DNA of 64,000 bases from NCBI GenBank assembly GCA_020851465.1, contig JADZCR010000002.1, positions 213,081 to 277,080 of the forward strand. The letters run 5' to 3'. The notes under the pieces were generated by a model. The model was not told where the DNA came from and did no database searches. It was given only the letters and a program-made list of their open reading frames with translations. This stretch comes from Phycisphaeraceae bacterium. Lineage in GTDB: Bacteria; Planctomycetota; Phycisphaerae; Phycisphaerales; Phycisphaeraceae. Position 1 is the first letter of the stretch. Each line of letters starts with the position of its first letter. This document shows positions 9,235 to 17,168 of the stretch, piece by piece. A program made the translations under genes and the position numbers.

Positions 9235-11151
9235 ATGACCGCAAACCCGCCATCCCCGGATTTGACGCTAAACCCGCCGCCTGCCGGCGCGCTGCGCCAC
9301 CTGCAAAAGCCCTGGGTCATCAGCATCCTGCTCGTGCTGCTGACGCTCATCCCCTACGCGCAGATGCTTGGGCAGAATTTCGTCAACTATGACGACGACC
9401 TTTTCATCACCCGAAATCCGCACATCAATCACGGCCTGACGCGCGACGCGGTCAACTGGGCGTTCGGGTTTCAATCCGCCAGCCAGTATCACCCGCTGAC
9501 GACGCTTTCCCACGCGCTGGATTGTGAGGTTTTCGGGCTTAACCCCATCGGACCCAAGGCGGTCAACCTCACCCTCCACCTGGCGACGACCGTGCTGATC
9601 TTCCGGCTGGCCCTGATGATGACCGGCCGCCTCTGGCCATGTGCCGTCCTCGCCCTGCTCTGCGGCATCCATCCCCTGCGCGTCGAAGCGGTCGCATGGA
9701 TTGCCGAGCGGAAGGAAATGCTCAGCAATTTTTTCGGTGTCCTGACCATCATTTCCTACGTCTGGTACACACGACGGCGGAACATCGGCCGGTATCTGCT
9801 GATGCTCCTGCTCTACACGCTGACGCTCATGTCCAAGCCGATGCTGGTGACCATGCCGTTCATCCTGCTGCTGCTGGATTACCGCCCGCTGCGACGCTTT
9901 GACCTCACGCCGGTAATGGAACTGCCCCGCAAGCTGCTATGGCTCGTTCTCGAAAAGCTGCCGATGTTCCCGTTGCTGATCGCGTCGTCCTACCTGACAT
10001 GGCGGGTGGTGCAGGTGTCGGGCGCAGCCCACTCTCTCGAAGCGACGCCGGTCGCCTACCGACTGACCAACGTCATCATCGCCTACGGCTGGTACATCTA
10101 CAAAACTTTCGTGCCGCTGAACCTGACCTGTCTCTACCTGTTCGACCCCACATGGTCAGCATGGGAAGTCACCGCAGCCTCGGCGGCCTTTTTCACCCTG
10201 ACCTATCTCGCCATCCGTTACATTCGCAAGCTGCCCTATCTCTTCGTGGGCTGGTTCTTCTTCGTCGGAACCCTGGTTCCGGTCATCGGACTTGTCCAGG
10301 TCGGCGCACAGGCTTACGCGGATCGCTACTCCTACGTGGGGCAGATCGGCTTGTTCATCATGATTATCTGGGGCGCAGCTGACCTGATCCGGCGGCTGAG
10401 CATCAAGACCTCGCAACTCGTGCTGCTGCTCGGTGCGGTTGTCGTTGTCTGCCTCTGCGTGACCTGGCTTCAGGTCTCCTACTGGTACAACTCGAAGTCG
10501 CTCTTCACCCATGCAATCGATGTCAATCCCAACAGCAGCACCGCTCATAACAACCTCGGCTCGATCTACCTGATCGAGGGCAACTACCAGAAAGCTGCGG
10601 AGGAGTTTTTCGCAGCGACCAAGATTTTCGCATATACGCCCGAAGCCTGGAACAACCTCGGACAGGTTTTCATCCTCAAGGGTGACTACGACAGCGCGAT
10701 CGAAGTGCTGCGCGTCGCCTTTAACCAGAGACCAGACAACAAAATGGTTTTGACCAATCTTGGCATCGCCTTCCTCGGTAAAAACGACTTGGACAAAGCA
10801 GTCAATTTCCTTCAAAAGGCGATTCAGAGCGACCCCTTCTACGGGAATGCTCACTATTACATGGCTGTTGCGCTTAAATCTTTGGGCAGGTTCCCGGAGG
10901 CACGCGAGCAGGTGGCTCAGGCAATCAAGTTGCAGGAAACGCCGGAAGGCTGGACGTTGCTGGCGGATATTTACAGTGCCCAGGGAGATCGCGTCGCTGC
11001 GATGGAGGCCGTCAAAAATGCGATCCGGCTCAGTCCGAATTACGAGCCGGCAAAGATACGAATAGAGCGACTCAACCGCGGCGAACCCACCGAGCCGCCG
11101 CAGGCGACGACACGACCCGCCAGTCAACCAGCCACCCAGCCAAAACCGTAG
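9235..11151 (+). CDS. TMTC-like GT-C membrane protein with C-terminal TPR repeats
   Basis: A 638-aa paralogue-like partner of the gene at 6067. About ten membrane segments fill residues 25-420. The first outer loop reads NFVNYDDDLFITRNPHINHG, again an acidic pair before an NP turn as in PMT/TMTC-type GT-C enzymes. HPLRVEAVAWIAERKEMLS matches the conserved loop of the family. Five or six TPR units follow (about residues 430-615), then a Pro/Thr/Gln-rich tail. Probable function is transfer of a lipid-linked sugar to secreted or membrane proteins. It follows the methyltransferase at 8411 by 35 bp in the same direction. No terminator is evident before the repeat-rich region downstream. Confidence 0.76.
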   Translation: MTANPPSPDLTLNPPPAGALRHLQKPWVISILLVLLTLIPYAQMLGQNFVNYDDDLFITRNPHINHGLTRDAVNWAFGFQSASQYHPLTTLSHALDCEVFGLNPIGPKAVNLTLHLATTVLIFRLALMMTGRLWPCAVLALLCGIHPLRVEAVAWIAERKEMLSNFFGVLTIISYVWYTRRRNIGRYLLMLLLYTLTLMSKPMLVTMPFILLLLDYRPLRRFDLTPVMELPRKLLWLVLEKLPMFPLLIASSYLTWRVVQVSGAAHSLEATPVAYRLTNVIIAYGWYIYKTFVPLNLTCLYLFDPTWSAWEVTAASAAFFTLTYLAIRYIRKLPYLFVGWFFFVGTLVPVIGLVQVGAQAYADRYSYVGQIGLFIMIIWGAADLIRRLSIKTSQLVLLLGAVVVVCLCVTWLQVSYWYNSKSLFTHAIDVNPNSSTAHNNLGSIYLIEGNYQKAAEEFFAATKIFAYTPEAWNNLGQVFILKGDYDSAIEVLRVAFNQRPDNKMVLTNLGIAFLGKNDLDKAVNFLQKAIQSDPFYGNAHYYMAVALKSLGRFPEAREQVAQAIKLQETPEGWTLLADIYSAQGDRVAAMEAVKNAIRLSPNYEPAKIRIERLNRGEPTEPPQATTRPASQPATQPKP

Positions 11152-11164
11152 CGGAATGGTCCAG

Positions 11165-11690
11165 CGGAACGCGAAGATGGTTCGGCAAATCGCGCGGTGC
11201 GGAGCAGAGGTAAGCGGTGAAATGTGCGGCTCGGCAGAGCAGACGGTTTGGCGGAAATCGGTTCAGATGCAGACGGTTCGGCAGCAGGAGCAGAGCAAAG
11301 CAAACGGCTCGGCAGAGCCTCGCCCTCCCATCAGGTAATCGTTGCCCTCCCACGAGGTCGTTGATAATTCCGGGAGAGCGAGGCGCACGCACACGGGAAA
11401 GAAATGACCCCGCGCACGGGAGAGCGAGGCTCCAGCCGAGCTTGTTCGTGCGTCCAACACAAACGGCTTGGCGGAAAACGGCTCGACGGAGTCTCGCCCT
11501 CCCAGACAGAATCGCCCTCCCGTGGGATCGTTGATGATTCGGGGAGAGCGATACGCGCGCACACGGGAAAGAAATGACCTCACGTACGGGAGAGCGAGGC
11601 TCCAGCCGCACGGGAGAGCGAGGCTCCAGCCGAGCTTGTTCGTGCGTCCAACACAGACGGCTCGGCAGAGCCTCGCCCTCCCATTCCGCA
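11165..11690. repeat. Gene-poor cluster of GC-rich direct and inverted repeats
   Basis: No credible gene lies in 11152-12032. Two related units, about 11303-11462 and 11463-11657, plus a third partial copy at 11658-11690, share the order ACGGCTCGGC, GCCTCGCCCTCCC, CGTTGATRATTC, ACACGGGAAAGAAATGACC, GGGAGAGCGAGGCTCCAGCC and CTTGTTCGTGCGTCCAACAC. The GGGAGAGCGAGGCTC word occurs once in the first unit and twice in tandem (23-24 bp period) in the second. Its near reverse complement GAGCCTCGCCCTCCC flanks the units, so imperfect hairpins can form. The word ACGGYTYGGC also recurs in 11165-11310. Open frames here are simply translations of the repeats. It resembles an interspersed repeat family. Confidence 0.8.
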
Positions 11691-11748
11691 CCTCCCATTC
11701 CGCACCCTCCCGAGCTTAATTCGTCCTCGCTGGCGAGGAGACGGGCGC

Positions 11749-11780
11749 AAAAAAAACGGCCACCCTTTCGGATGGCCGCT
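11749..11780 (-). terminator. Rho-independent terminator after prepilin-like gene and decamer array
   Basis: Read on the minus strand, the stem GCGGCCATCC / GGTGGCCG closes a short GAAAG loop (with a one-base bulge) and is followed directly by eight T residues. This is a textbook intrinsic terminator. It lies about 250 nt beyond the stop codon of the prepilin-like gene at 12033-12800, so the decamer array between them should be part of that mRNA's 3' untranslated region. Confidence 0.8.
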
Positions 11781-11788
11781 TCTAGATT

Positions 11789-12017
11789 TTCAGACATTTT
11801 CAAACGTCTTCAGACATCTTCAACATCATCTTCGGACATTCTCAAATATCCTCAGACTTCTTCGGACATCCTTGGATATCCTCGGTCATCCTTGAACATC
11901 CTCAAACATCCTCTGACTTCTTCGGACATCCTTGGATACCCTTGAACATCCTCTGATATTCTCAGGCATCCTCGGACATCCTCAGACATTCTCTGACATC
12001 TTCAGACGTTTTCAGAC
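11789..12017 (-). repeat. Array of about 22 degenerate 10-bp tandem repeats in a 3' UTR
   Basis: On the plus strand the consensus is YTCNGACATC; on the transcript (minus) strand it is GATGTCNGAR. From 11831 to 12010 there are 18 units in perfect 10-bp register. Three more units and one 12-bp unit lie at 11789-11830, and a partial unit ends at 12017. A 60-bp higher-order repeat is visible (11851-11880 versus 11911-11940). Ten unit junctions give AGGAT on the transcript strand, at plus-strand boundaries 11850, 11870, 11880, 11890, 11900, 11910, 11930, 11950, 11970 and 11980. The period is not a multiple of three, and the transcript strand is purine-rich with little self-complementarity, so neither a coding repeat nor a hairpin array is likely. 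Confidence 0.88.
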
Positions 12018-12032
12018 CCAGACAACGGGCGA

Positions 12033-12800
12033 TCAGTTACCTCGGACGAACAGCGCGTTGTAGCCGGCGACGGTGCCGGTGGCGGTGTCGTTGTTGAAGA
12101 GGTAGTCATCGCCGGTGTTGGTGGTGTTGGCGTAGCGGGTCGGGCTGACCTTGGCGGTGGTGATGAACTGGCTGGAGTTATCACCGAACACCACGCTGCC
12201 GCGCCAATCGCTGGTGACAGTCGTCCAGATGCTCTGGGCAACCGAGGTCACGTTGGTCGCGTCGGTCATGACGCGGTCACCCATGATCAGAGCCTGCGAG
12301 TTGTTGGTGGTCTTCCACTCAGCCATGTGGCCGCCTTCGAGCGAGGAGGTGGTGCCCAAGGAGAGCATGGCGTAGGAGTAACCCTGAGTCGCCGTGCCGC
12401 TCATGGCGACGTTCACACCCGAGTTCGCCGTCTTGATGTTGGCGGTGTCGGTCTCGCCCGGGGAGATGCAGTAGTTGCTGGTGAAGTAGTTACCGTTGAG
12501 CAGTTGGGCGATACGGTTGGAGACCGCAAAGCCGTTACCCGCTGCACCGTACGAGGTCGAGGTGGTGGCGAGTGAGGCCACCGAGGCGCCCGTGCCGTCG
12601 AGGCCGGGCATGTACTCGTTGTTACCGCTGGCGAACATCACCATACCCTGGTGGATGCCGCGGACCTGCGTGCTGTTTTGCATCTGCCGAGCCGTACGGC
12701 GGGCAGCGCTCAGAGCAGGCAGGAGGATGCCGATGAGCAGCGCGATGATTGAAATAACCACGAGCAGCTCGATCAGTGTGAAGCCCTTCATCTTTCGCAT
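12033..12800 (-). CDS. Prepilin-type (type II secretion pseudopilin-like) secreted protein
   Basis: A 255-aa protein starting MRKMKGFTLIELLVVISIIA. The prepilin peptidase site is after Gly6, followed by Phe, Glu at +5 and a hydrophobic helix to about residue 28. The rest is Thr/Ser/Asn-rich and lacks further membrane segments, as in the abundant planctomycete proteins with prepilin-like N-termini. It may assemble into a pseudopilus or be an anchored surface protein. GGGAG lies about 10 nt before ATG 12800; Met4 is an alternative start. It is monocistronic, with a structured leader upstream and a decamer array plus terminator downstream. No pilus assembly genes are nearby. Confidence 0.85.
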   Translation of the reverse strand: MRKMKGFTLIELLVVISIIALLIGILLPALSAARRTARQMQNSTQVRGIHQGMVMFASGNNEYMPGLDGTGASVASLATTSTSYGAAGNGFAVSNRIAQLLNGNYFTSNYCISPGETDTANIKTANSGVNVAMSGTATQGYSYAMLSLGTTSSLEGGHMAEWKTTNNSQALIMGDRVMTDATNVTSVAQSIWTTVTSDWRGSVVFGDNSSQFITTAKVSPTRYANTTNTGDDYLFNNDTATGTVAGYNALFVRGN

Positions 12801-13025
12801 GATTCAAACTCCCATATAAGGGGACTCAAGAGAACCAGGATGAATCCGCGACGTAGAAGACAAGGCCGGCTTCCGGATCCGGAAATGAAGTCTCGACCAC
12901 CGAGACTGATTTCCAAGGACGGACGATTTGATGTGATGATGCCGGTGATGCTGCCCTGCTTCCGAATCGTGTTCATCCTTACTTGTGAGGTGAACCGTTC
13001 ACCCCACGTATGCAATTTTAGCATT
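12801..13025 (-). promoter_or_regulatory. Long structured leader of the prepilin-like gene
   Basis: About 210 nt separate a -10-like element (13011-13025) from the start codon at 12800. The stretch holds three short inverted repeats: a perfect 7-1-7 palindrome GGTGAACCGTTCACC at 12989-13003, GTCTCG/CGAGAC around a 5-nt loop at 12890-12906, and a perfect 14-bp palindrome TTCCGGATCCGGAA at 12871-12884. Just upstream, 13022-13072 contains CATTCCCG/CGGGAATG nested around CTGCCG/CGGCAG. These could be RNA hairpins of a cis-regulatory leader or, for the first palindrome, a repressor site just downstream of the transcription start. An 83-codon frame crosses the leader but I do not consider it a gene. 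The function is inferred only. Confidence 0.45.
13011..13025 (-). promoter_or_regulatory. Extended -10-like promoter element shared with 44228-44242
   Basis: On the minus strand this reads AATGCTAAAATTGCA, containing TGC-TAAAAT, which looks like an extended -10 box. The identical 15 bases occur at 44228-44242 upstream of another prepilin-like gene in the same relative orientation. No convincing -35 hexamer is present at the usual distance. Confidence 0.45.
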
Positions 13026-13293
13026 CCCGTACGAAACAAGCATCCCTGCCGCGAAAACGGCAGGCGGGAATGTTAATTTTTAGTCCTATTCAACATTATC
13101 GGCTTAATCCGTCGCGCTGAAAATCGGTTTTGATGCTCAGCTCCCCTGTCACCTGAACTCGAGCACATCGTCAGACGTATCACTGAAAAAGCCTAACCGG
13201 GTAACTTATCCAAGTCAACAGGAATCTGGATAATGGTTGTATTATGGGCCACCCCGCCTGTGGATAACTTTCCTGAAGCAAGCGGCGGGGTTT

Positions 13294-14328
13294 ATGATGG
13301 CTGCCATGTCGAGCAAGCCCAATGAGCCGCATCGTCCCCGCCGACTACGCCGCGGGGCGGGATTGCGTGACGCGGTGGCGGATGTGATTATTCATCCTAA
13401 CCACCTGATTTATCCGCTATTTGTGACAAATCTGGATCAATCCAAGCCTGTTTCCTCGATGCCGGAAGTCAGTCAGCTACCCGTCAAGGAAGCGGTGAGC
13501 CGGATTCGAGAGCTGGCCGGGCTGGGGCTGAGGCAGTTTCTGCTCTTTGGTGTCACCCCCGCTGACCAAAAAAATCCGCAAGGCAGCTATGCCTCATCAC
13601 CTGAGGCGCCGGTGAACCGCGTCCTGCGCGAGGTGCGACAGGCGGGCATCGACGCGGTGATGTATGCCGACCTCTGCTTTTGCGAATACACGGATCACGG
13701 ACACTGCGGCATCTTGAGCGAAGCAACGGCTGATACGCAGCGCAGCGGTTCGGCTCACGCCTGCGCGGATGTGGACAACGACGCAACGGTCGCGCGACTG
13801 GCGCAGACGGCTGTCGTGCAGGCGCAGGCGGGCGCGGATGTCGTCGCGCCGTCGGGCATGATGGACGGCCAGGTCGGCGCGATCCGTCGTGCGCTGGATG
13901 AGGCGGGCTACCCTCACACGGCGATACTCGCGTACAGCATCAAGTACGCTTCGACTTTTTACGGTCCCTTCCGTGAAGCAGGCGAAGGGGGAATGAAGAC
14001 CGGAGACCGGCGGGGCTACCAGATGGACTTTCGGCGCTCCCGCGAGTGGCGGATCGAGCTGGAAGCAGATCTGGCCCAGGGCGCGGATATGGTGATGGTC
14101 AAGCCTGCGGCGACGTATCTCGACATCGTGCGGCAGGTGCGAGAGGCGACGAGTGTGCCGGTGGCGGCCTACCACGTCAGCGGGGAATATGCGATGCTGC
14201 ACGCGGCGGCACAGCGCGGGTGGCTGGACCTCAAGGCTTCGGCACTGGAGACGACCTGCGCCATCCGCCGTGCCGGTGCGGACCTGATCGTGACGTATTT
14301 CGCGCCGCGACTGATCGAGTGGCTTTAG
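13294..14328 (+). CDS. hemB: Delta-aminolevulinic acid dehydratase (porphobilinogen synthase)
   Basis: A 344-aa enzyme that condenses two 5-aminolevulinate molecules to porphobilinogen in heme synthesis. The three-cysteine zinc site is visible in DLCFCEYTDHGHCG. The two Schiff-base lysines are in AYSIKYASTFYGPFR and MVMVKPAATYLDI. This is therefore a zinc-type enzyme with an intact active site. I prefer ATG 13294 (GGGG just upstream) over the TTG at 13237, which would add 19 unconserved residues; ATG 13306 is also possible. It is divergent from the prepilin-like gene and followed after 55 bp by a membrane-protein gene on the same strand. Confidence 0.95.
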   Translation: MMAAMSSKPNEPHRPRRLRRGAGLRDAVADVIIHPNHLIYPLFVTNLDQSKPVSSMPEVSQLPVKEAVSRIRELAGLGLRQFLLFGVTPADQKNPQGSYASSPEAPVNRVLREVRQAGIDAVMYADLCFCEYTDHGHCGILSEATADTQRSGSAHACADVDNDATVARLAQTAVVQAQAGADVVAPSGMMDGQVGAIRRALDEAGYPHTAILAYSIKYASTFYGPFREAGEGGMKTGDRRGYQMDFRRSREWRIELEADLAQGADMVMVKPAATYLDIVRQVREATSVPVAAYHVSGEYAMLHAAAQRGWLDLKASALETTCAIRRAGADLIVTYFAPRLIEWL

Positions 14329-14383
14329 CTGTTGATGAATCGACGGCTCAGGCTGGGGCGATATCAAACCTCTGAGGAAACCG

Positions 14384-15313
14384 ATGCTTCCTTCTCTGCG
14401 ACAACGACTGATCCTGGCCGGGGCCATTCTGCTGGGGGCGTTGGGCTTCCTCGCGGCACGTCCGTATCTCGAACCCTATGACCTCTCGACGGGTATCAGC
14501 CTCTTTTCCGCACGGGTCGCAATGCCTGCGGCTTTGGGTATCGCGCTGGTCGCGTCGCTGCCGGCGGTGGTCCTCGCCATTTTCGCTTCGGCGACGGGTC
14601 ATCCGCTCGCCGGGGTTTTCGCCATGTGCATGTCGCTGGCGGTACTCGCAGGCATGGGGGGATCGGTTGACGGCTGGTTCTGGCGTTCACCTCTGCCGAG
14701 CGAATACGGCTCGCTCATCAGCGAAATGGTGATCTGGCAGACGGGGATCGTGCTGCTGATCCTGTTGATCCAGAAATTTCGTGAGCCGATCCGGAAAAAA
14801 TTTCCCGCGCTGGCGTTTAACGATCACCTCGGCTCGAACACGTGGGTTCGTCTGCCCGGTCTGACCGCGCTGCTGGCGGGGGTAATCAGCGCAGCGGTCG
14901 GCGCGCTGCTGACCTTTGTCCTCATGCGCAACACCGACACCGGGCAGGCCGTCGGTGCTGTGCTCATCGCGTTCACCGCGGGCGGGCTGGCGGCCCAGAG
15001 CCTCTTTCCGCAGCGCAATCCCATCGGCATCCTCTTCAGCCCGGCATTGGTGGCGATTATTTCGTATGTCTTTGCGATGCTGCGCTACGACTCTGCTGAA
15101 AGTCTGCTGAGCGCGCTCTACGCGAACAAGCTCATGGCCGGCCTGCCGGGAACGTGCAAGGTGCTGCCGATTTTCTACGCCTCCGTGGGCGTCGCCGGGT
15201 GCATCATGGGTATCGGCATGGCGCAGAGCATTGAGCGCTCCGGGAAAATGAGTGAGTCCCCCGCCGGCTCGACCGCCGCTGCCGGCGCATCAAACCACGT
15301 CCGCACTCCTTAA
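14384..15313 (+). CDS. Polytopic membrane protein of unknown function
   Basis: A 309-aa protein with about eight hydrophobic segments, for example residues 8-26, 45-70, 75-97, 112-130, 155-185, 190-205, 210-235 and 262-285. The last 30 residues are polar and Ala/Ser-rich. I recognise no family motif. The start is supported by GAGGAAA 4 nt before the ATG. It lies 55 bp after hemB and 12 bp before the araB-like gene, so the three may form one transcript. The context gives no clear hint; a transporter or integrity role is possible but unsupported. Confidence 0.7.
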   Translation: MLPSLRQRLILAGAILLGALGFLAARPYLEPYDLSTGISLFSARVAMPAALGIALVASLPAVVLAIFASATGHPLAGVFAMCMSLAVLAGMGGSVDGWFWRSPLPSEYGSLISEMVIWQTGIVLLILLIQKFREPIRKKFPALAFNDHLGSNTWVRLPGLTALLAGVISAAVGALLTFVLMRNTDTGQAVGAVLIAFTAGGLAAQSLFPQRNPIGILFSPALVAIISYVFAMLRYDSAESLLSALYANKLMAGLPGTCKVLPIFYASVGVAGCIMGIGMAQSIERSGKMSESPAGSTAAAGASNHVRTP

Positions 15314-15325
15314 CGAGATAACACG

Positions 15326-16966
15326 ATGCCGCGACGATCGACATCCCTTGCGCTGGGTCTGGATTTTGGTACCGAATCGGTGCGTGCGCTGCTTGTGGGG
15401 CTTGACGGCGAGGAAGCGGCGTCGGCGGTGACGCCCTACCGTCACGGACAGATCACGCGGCGACTGCCCGGCGCGGCGCACGATCTGCCGCCCGACTTCG
15501 CCTTGCAGGATCCGCGGGACTGGATCGACAGCTCAGGCCGCGCGGTCCGCGCTGCGTTGCGGCAGGCGCGCGTTGACGCCGGCGCGGTGGTGAGCATCGG
15601 GGTGGACTTCACCAGTTGCACGATGCTGCCGTCCTTGCGTGACGGCACGCCGCTGTGTCAGACCGGGCGGCTGAGTTCTGAAAAATACGCCTGGCCCAAG
15701 CTCTGGAAACACCATGCCGCCAAGAGCCAGACGGATCGGCTCAATCAGATCGCCCGCGAACGTAACGAGCCGTGGCTGTCGCGTTACGGCGGGATCGTCG
15801 GGCTGGAGTGGTTTTTTCCGAAAATCTTCGAAACGCTGGAGCAGGCACCGCGCGTTTACGACGCCGCTGAGGTCTGGCTCGAAGGCGGCGACTGGTACGT
15901 CTGGCAGCTCGTCGGGCCGGAAAAGGTCGGCGCGGAATTGCCGCGTTCGACCTGTCAGGCTGGTTACAAGGCGATGTGGAACGCCCATACGGGCTATCCG
16001 TCGAGCGAGTTTTTCGCGGCACTGAACCCGAAAATGGCGCGCGTGGTCACGGACAAGATGCCCGGACGACTCATGGCACCGGGTGAGCTGGCGGGCGGAC
16101 TTTGCCCACGGATGGCGGGGGTGCTGGGGTTGCGTGAAGGCACGCCGGTCAGCGCCGCGGTGATCGATGCGCACGCGGGCGTCCCCGGCGCGGGTGTCGC
16201 CGAGCCGGACACGCTGGTGATGGTCATGGGCACCAGTTCGTGTCACATGCTCAACTCGCGGCTTGAGCGGCTCATTCCGGGAGTCGCGGGCGTGGTCGAA
16301 GGGGGAATCCTGCCGGGATTTTATGGATATGAAACGGGTCAGGCGGCAGTGGGCGATGCTTTCGACTGGTTCCGCCGTCTGACGGGGCAGAAGGATTTTG
16401 CTCAGTTGGATAAGCGGGCCGGGGCGGTGCAGCCGGGCAGTGACGGCGTGCTCTGCATGGACTGGCTCAACGGCTGCCGCACCCCGCTGATGGACGGCTC
16501 ACTCAGCGGCGCGTTTACGGGAGTGACGCTCAACCACGGGGCAGAGCATCTTTATCGCGCGTTGCTCGAAGCGTCGGCGTTTGGCGTCCGCTGGATTACG
16601 GATACCTTGCGTGAGGGCGGCATCCCTGTTCGACGTTTCGTAGCCACAGGGGGACTGCCGCACCACAACCGGCTGCTGGTGCAGATTTACGCTGATGTGC
16701 TGGGCCAGAACATCATCATTCATCCCTCGAAGCAGGGACCGGCTCTGGGTGCGGCCATTCTCGGCACACTTGCGGCGGGTAAGCGCGTGACTGGATTCAC
16801 CTCTGCCGCCGCTGCCATGCACGCGATGGCGCGAGCTGATGAAAAGATCCGCGGGCGCGAGCCGATCGTTGTGCGCCCTCATCGAGCGGCTACGAAACTG
16901 TACGACCGTGTTTACGCTCGATACCGCAAACTAGCCGATGAATGTTCCGCCCGGTCGCGCAGTTGA
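15326..16966 (+). CDS. araB: Ribulokinase-type FGGY carbohydrate kinase
   Basis: A 546-aa FGGY-family kinase, the length expected of ribulokinase. The N-terminal phosphate-binding segment reads LGLDFGTESVRALLVGL and is followed by VSIGVDFTSCTMLP. The central segment VIDAHAGVPGAG contains the catalytic Asp, and VMVMGTSSCHM plus FVATGGLPHHN are the C-terminal domain motifs. The MGTSSCH form is typical of AraB. It phosphorylates L-ribulose, perhaps also other ketopentoses, at O5 for entry into the pentose phosphate pathway. No araA or araD lies in the window, so the exact substrate remains an inference. It begins 12 bp after the upstream membrane-protein gene. Confidence 0.88.
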   Translation: MPRRSTSLALGLDFGTESVRALLVGLDGEEAASAVTPYRHGQITRRLPGAAHDLPPDFALQDPRDWIDSSGRAVRAALRQARVDAGAVVSIGVDFTSCTMLPSLRDGTPLCQTGRLSSEKYAWPKLWKHHAAKSQTDRLNQIARERNEPWLSRYGGIVGLEWFFPKIFETLEQAPRVYDAAEVWLEGGDWYVWQLVGPEKVGAELPRSTCQAGYKAMWNAHTGYPSSEFFAALNPKMARVVTDKMPGRLMAPGELAGGLCPRMAGVLGLREGTPVSAAVIDAHAGVPGAGVAEPDTLVMVMGTSSCHMLNSRLERLIPGVAGVVEGGILPGFYGYETGQAAVGDAFDWFRRLTGQKDFAQLDKRAGAVQPGSDGVLCMDWLNGCRTPLMDGSLSGAFTGVTLNHGAEHLYRALLEASAFGVRWITDTLREGGIPVRRFVATGGLPHHNRLLVQIYADVLGQNIIIHPSKQGPALGAAILGTLAAGKRVTGFTSAAAAMHAMARADEKIRGREPIVVRPHRAATKLYDRVYARYRKLADECSARSRS

Positions 16967-17168
16967 AGCGGCTCCGGGCAAGCGGTAACGAGTTGATTTC
17001 GGGGTCGTGGCGAGGGTTGTGAAGCCGCCGCTTGGGGAATCTATCGACCCCAGCGCTTTGCTCGCGACGGATAATACCCCTAAACTGATACATTCCGATC
17101 GACCGACCGGGACAATTGCCGGCCGCATCATCACACCCGCACTTAACCCTCCAAATCACCCGCACCGA

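Noticed and set aside
11072..11803. Minus-strand open frame of 243 codons across the repeat cluster
   Set aside because: The protein is a translation of the repeated words (recurring PRSPVR and LCWTHEQA-like blocks) and has no start signal or family features.
11574..11945. Plus-strand open frame of 123 codons spanning repeats and decamers
   Set aside because: It runs through two unrelated repeat types and the terminator; the peptide is low complexity.
12788..13039. Minus-strand 83-codon frame in the prepilin-gene leader
   Set aside because: No recognisable family, weak start, and it crosses several inverted repeats; a leader peptide cannot be excluded but is unsupported.
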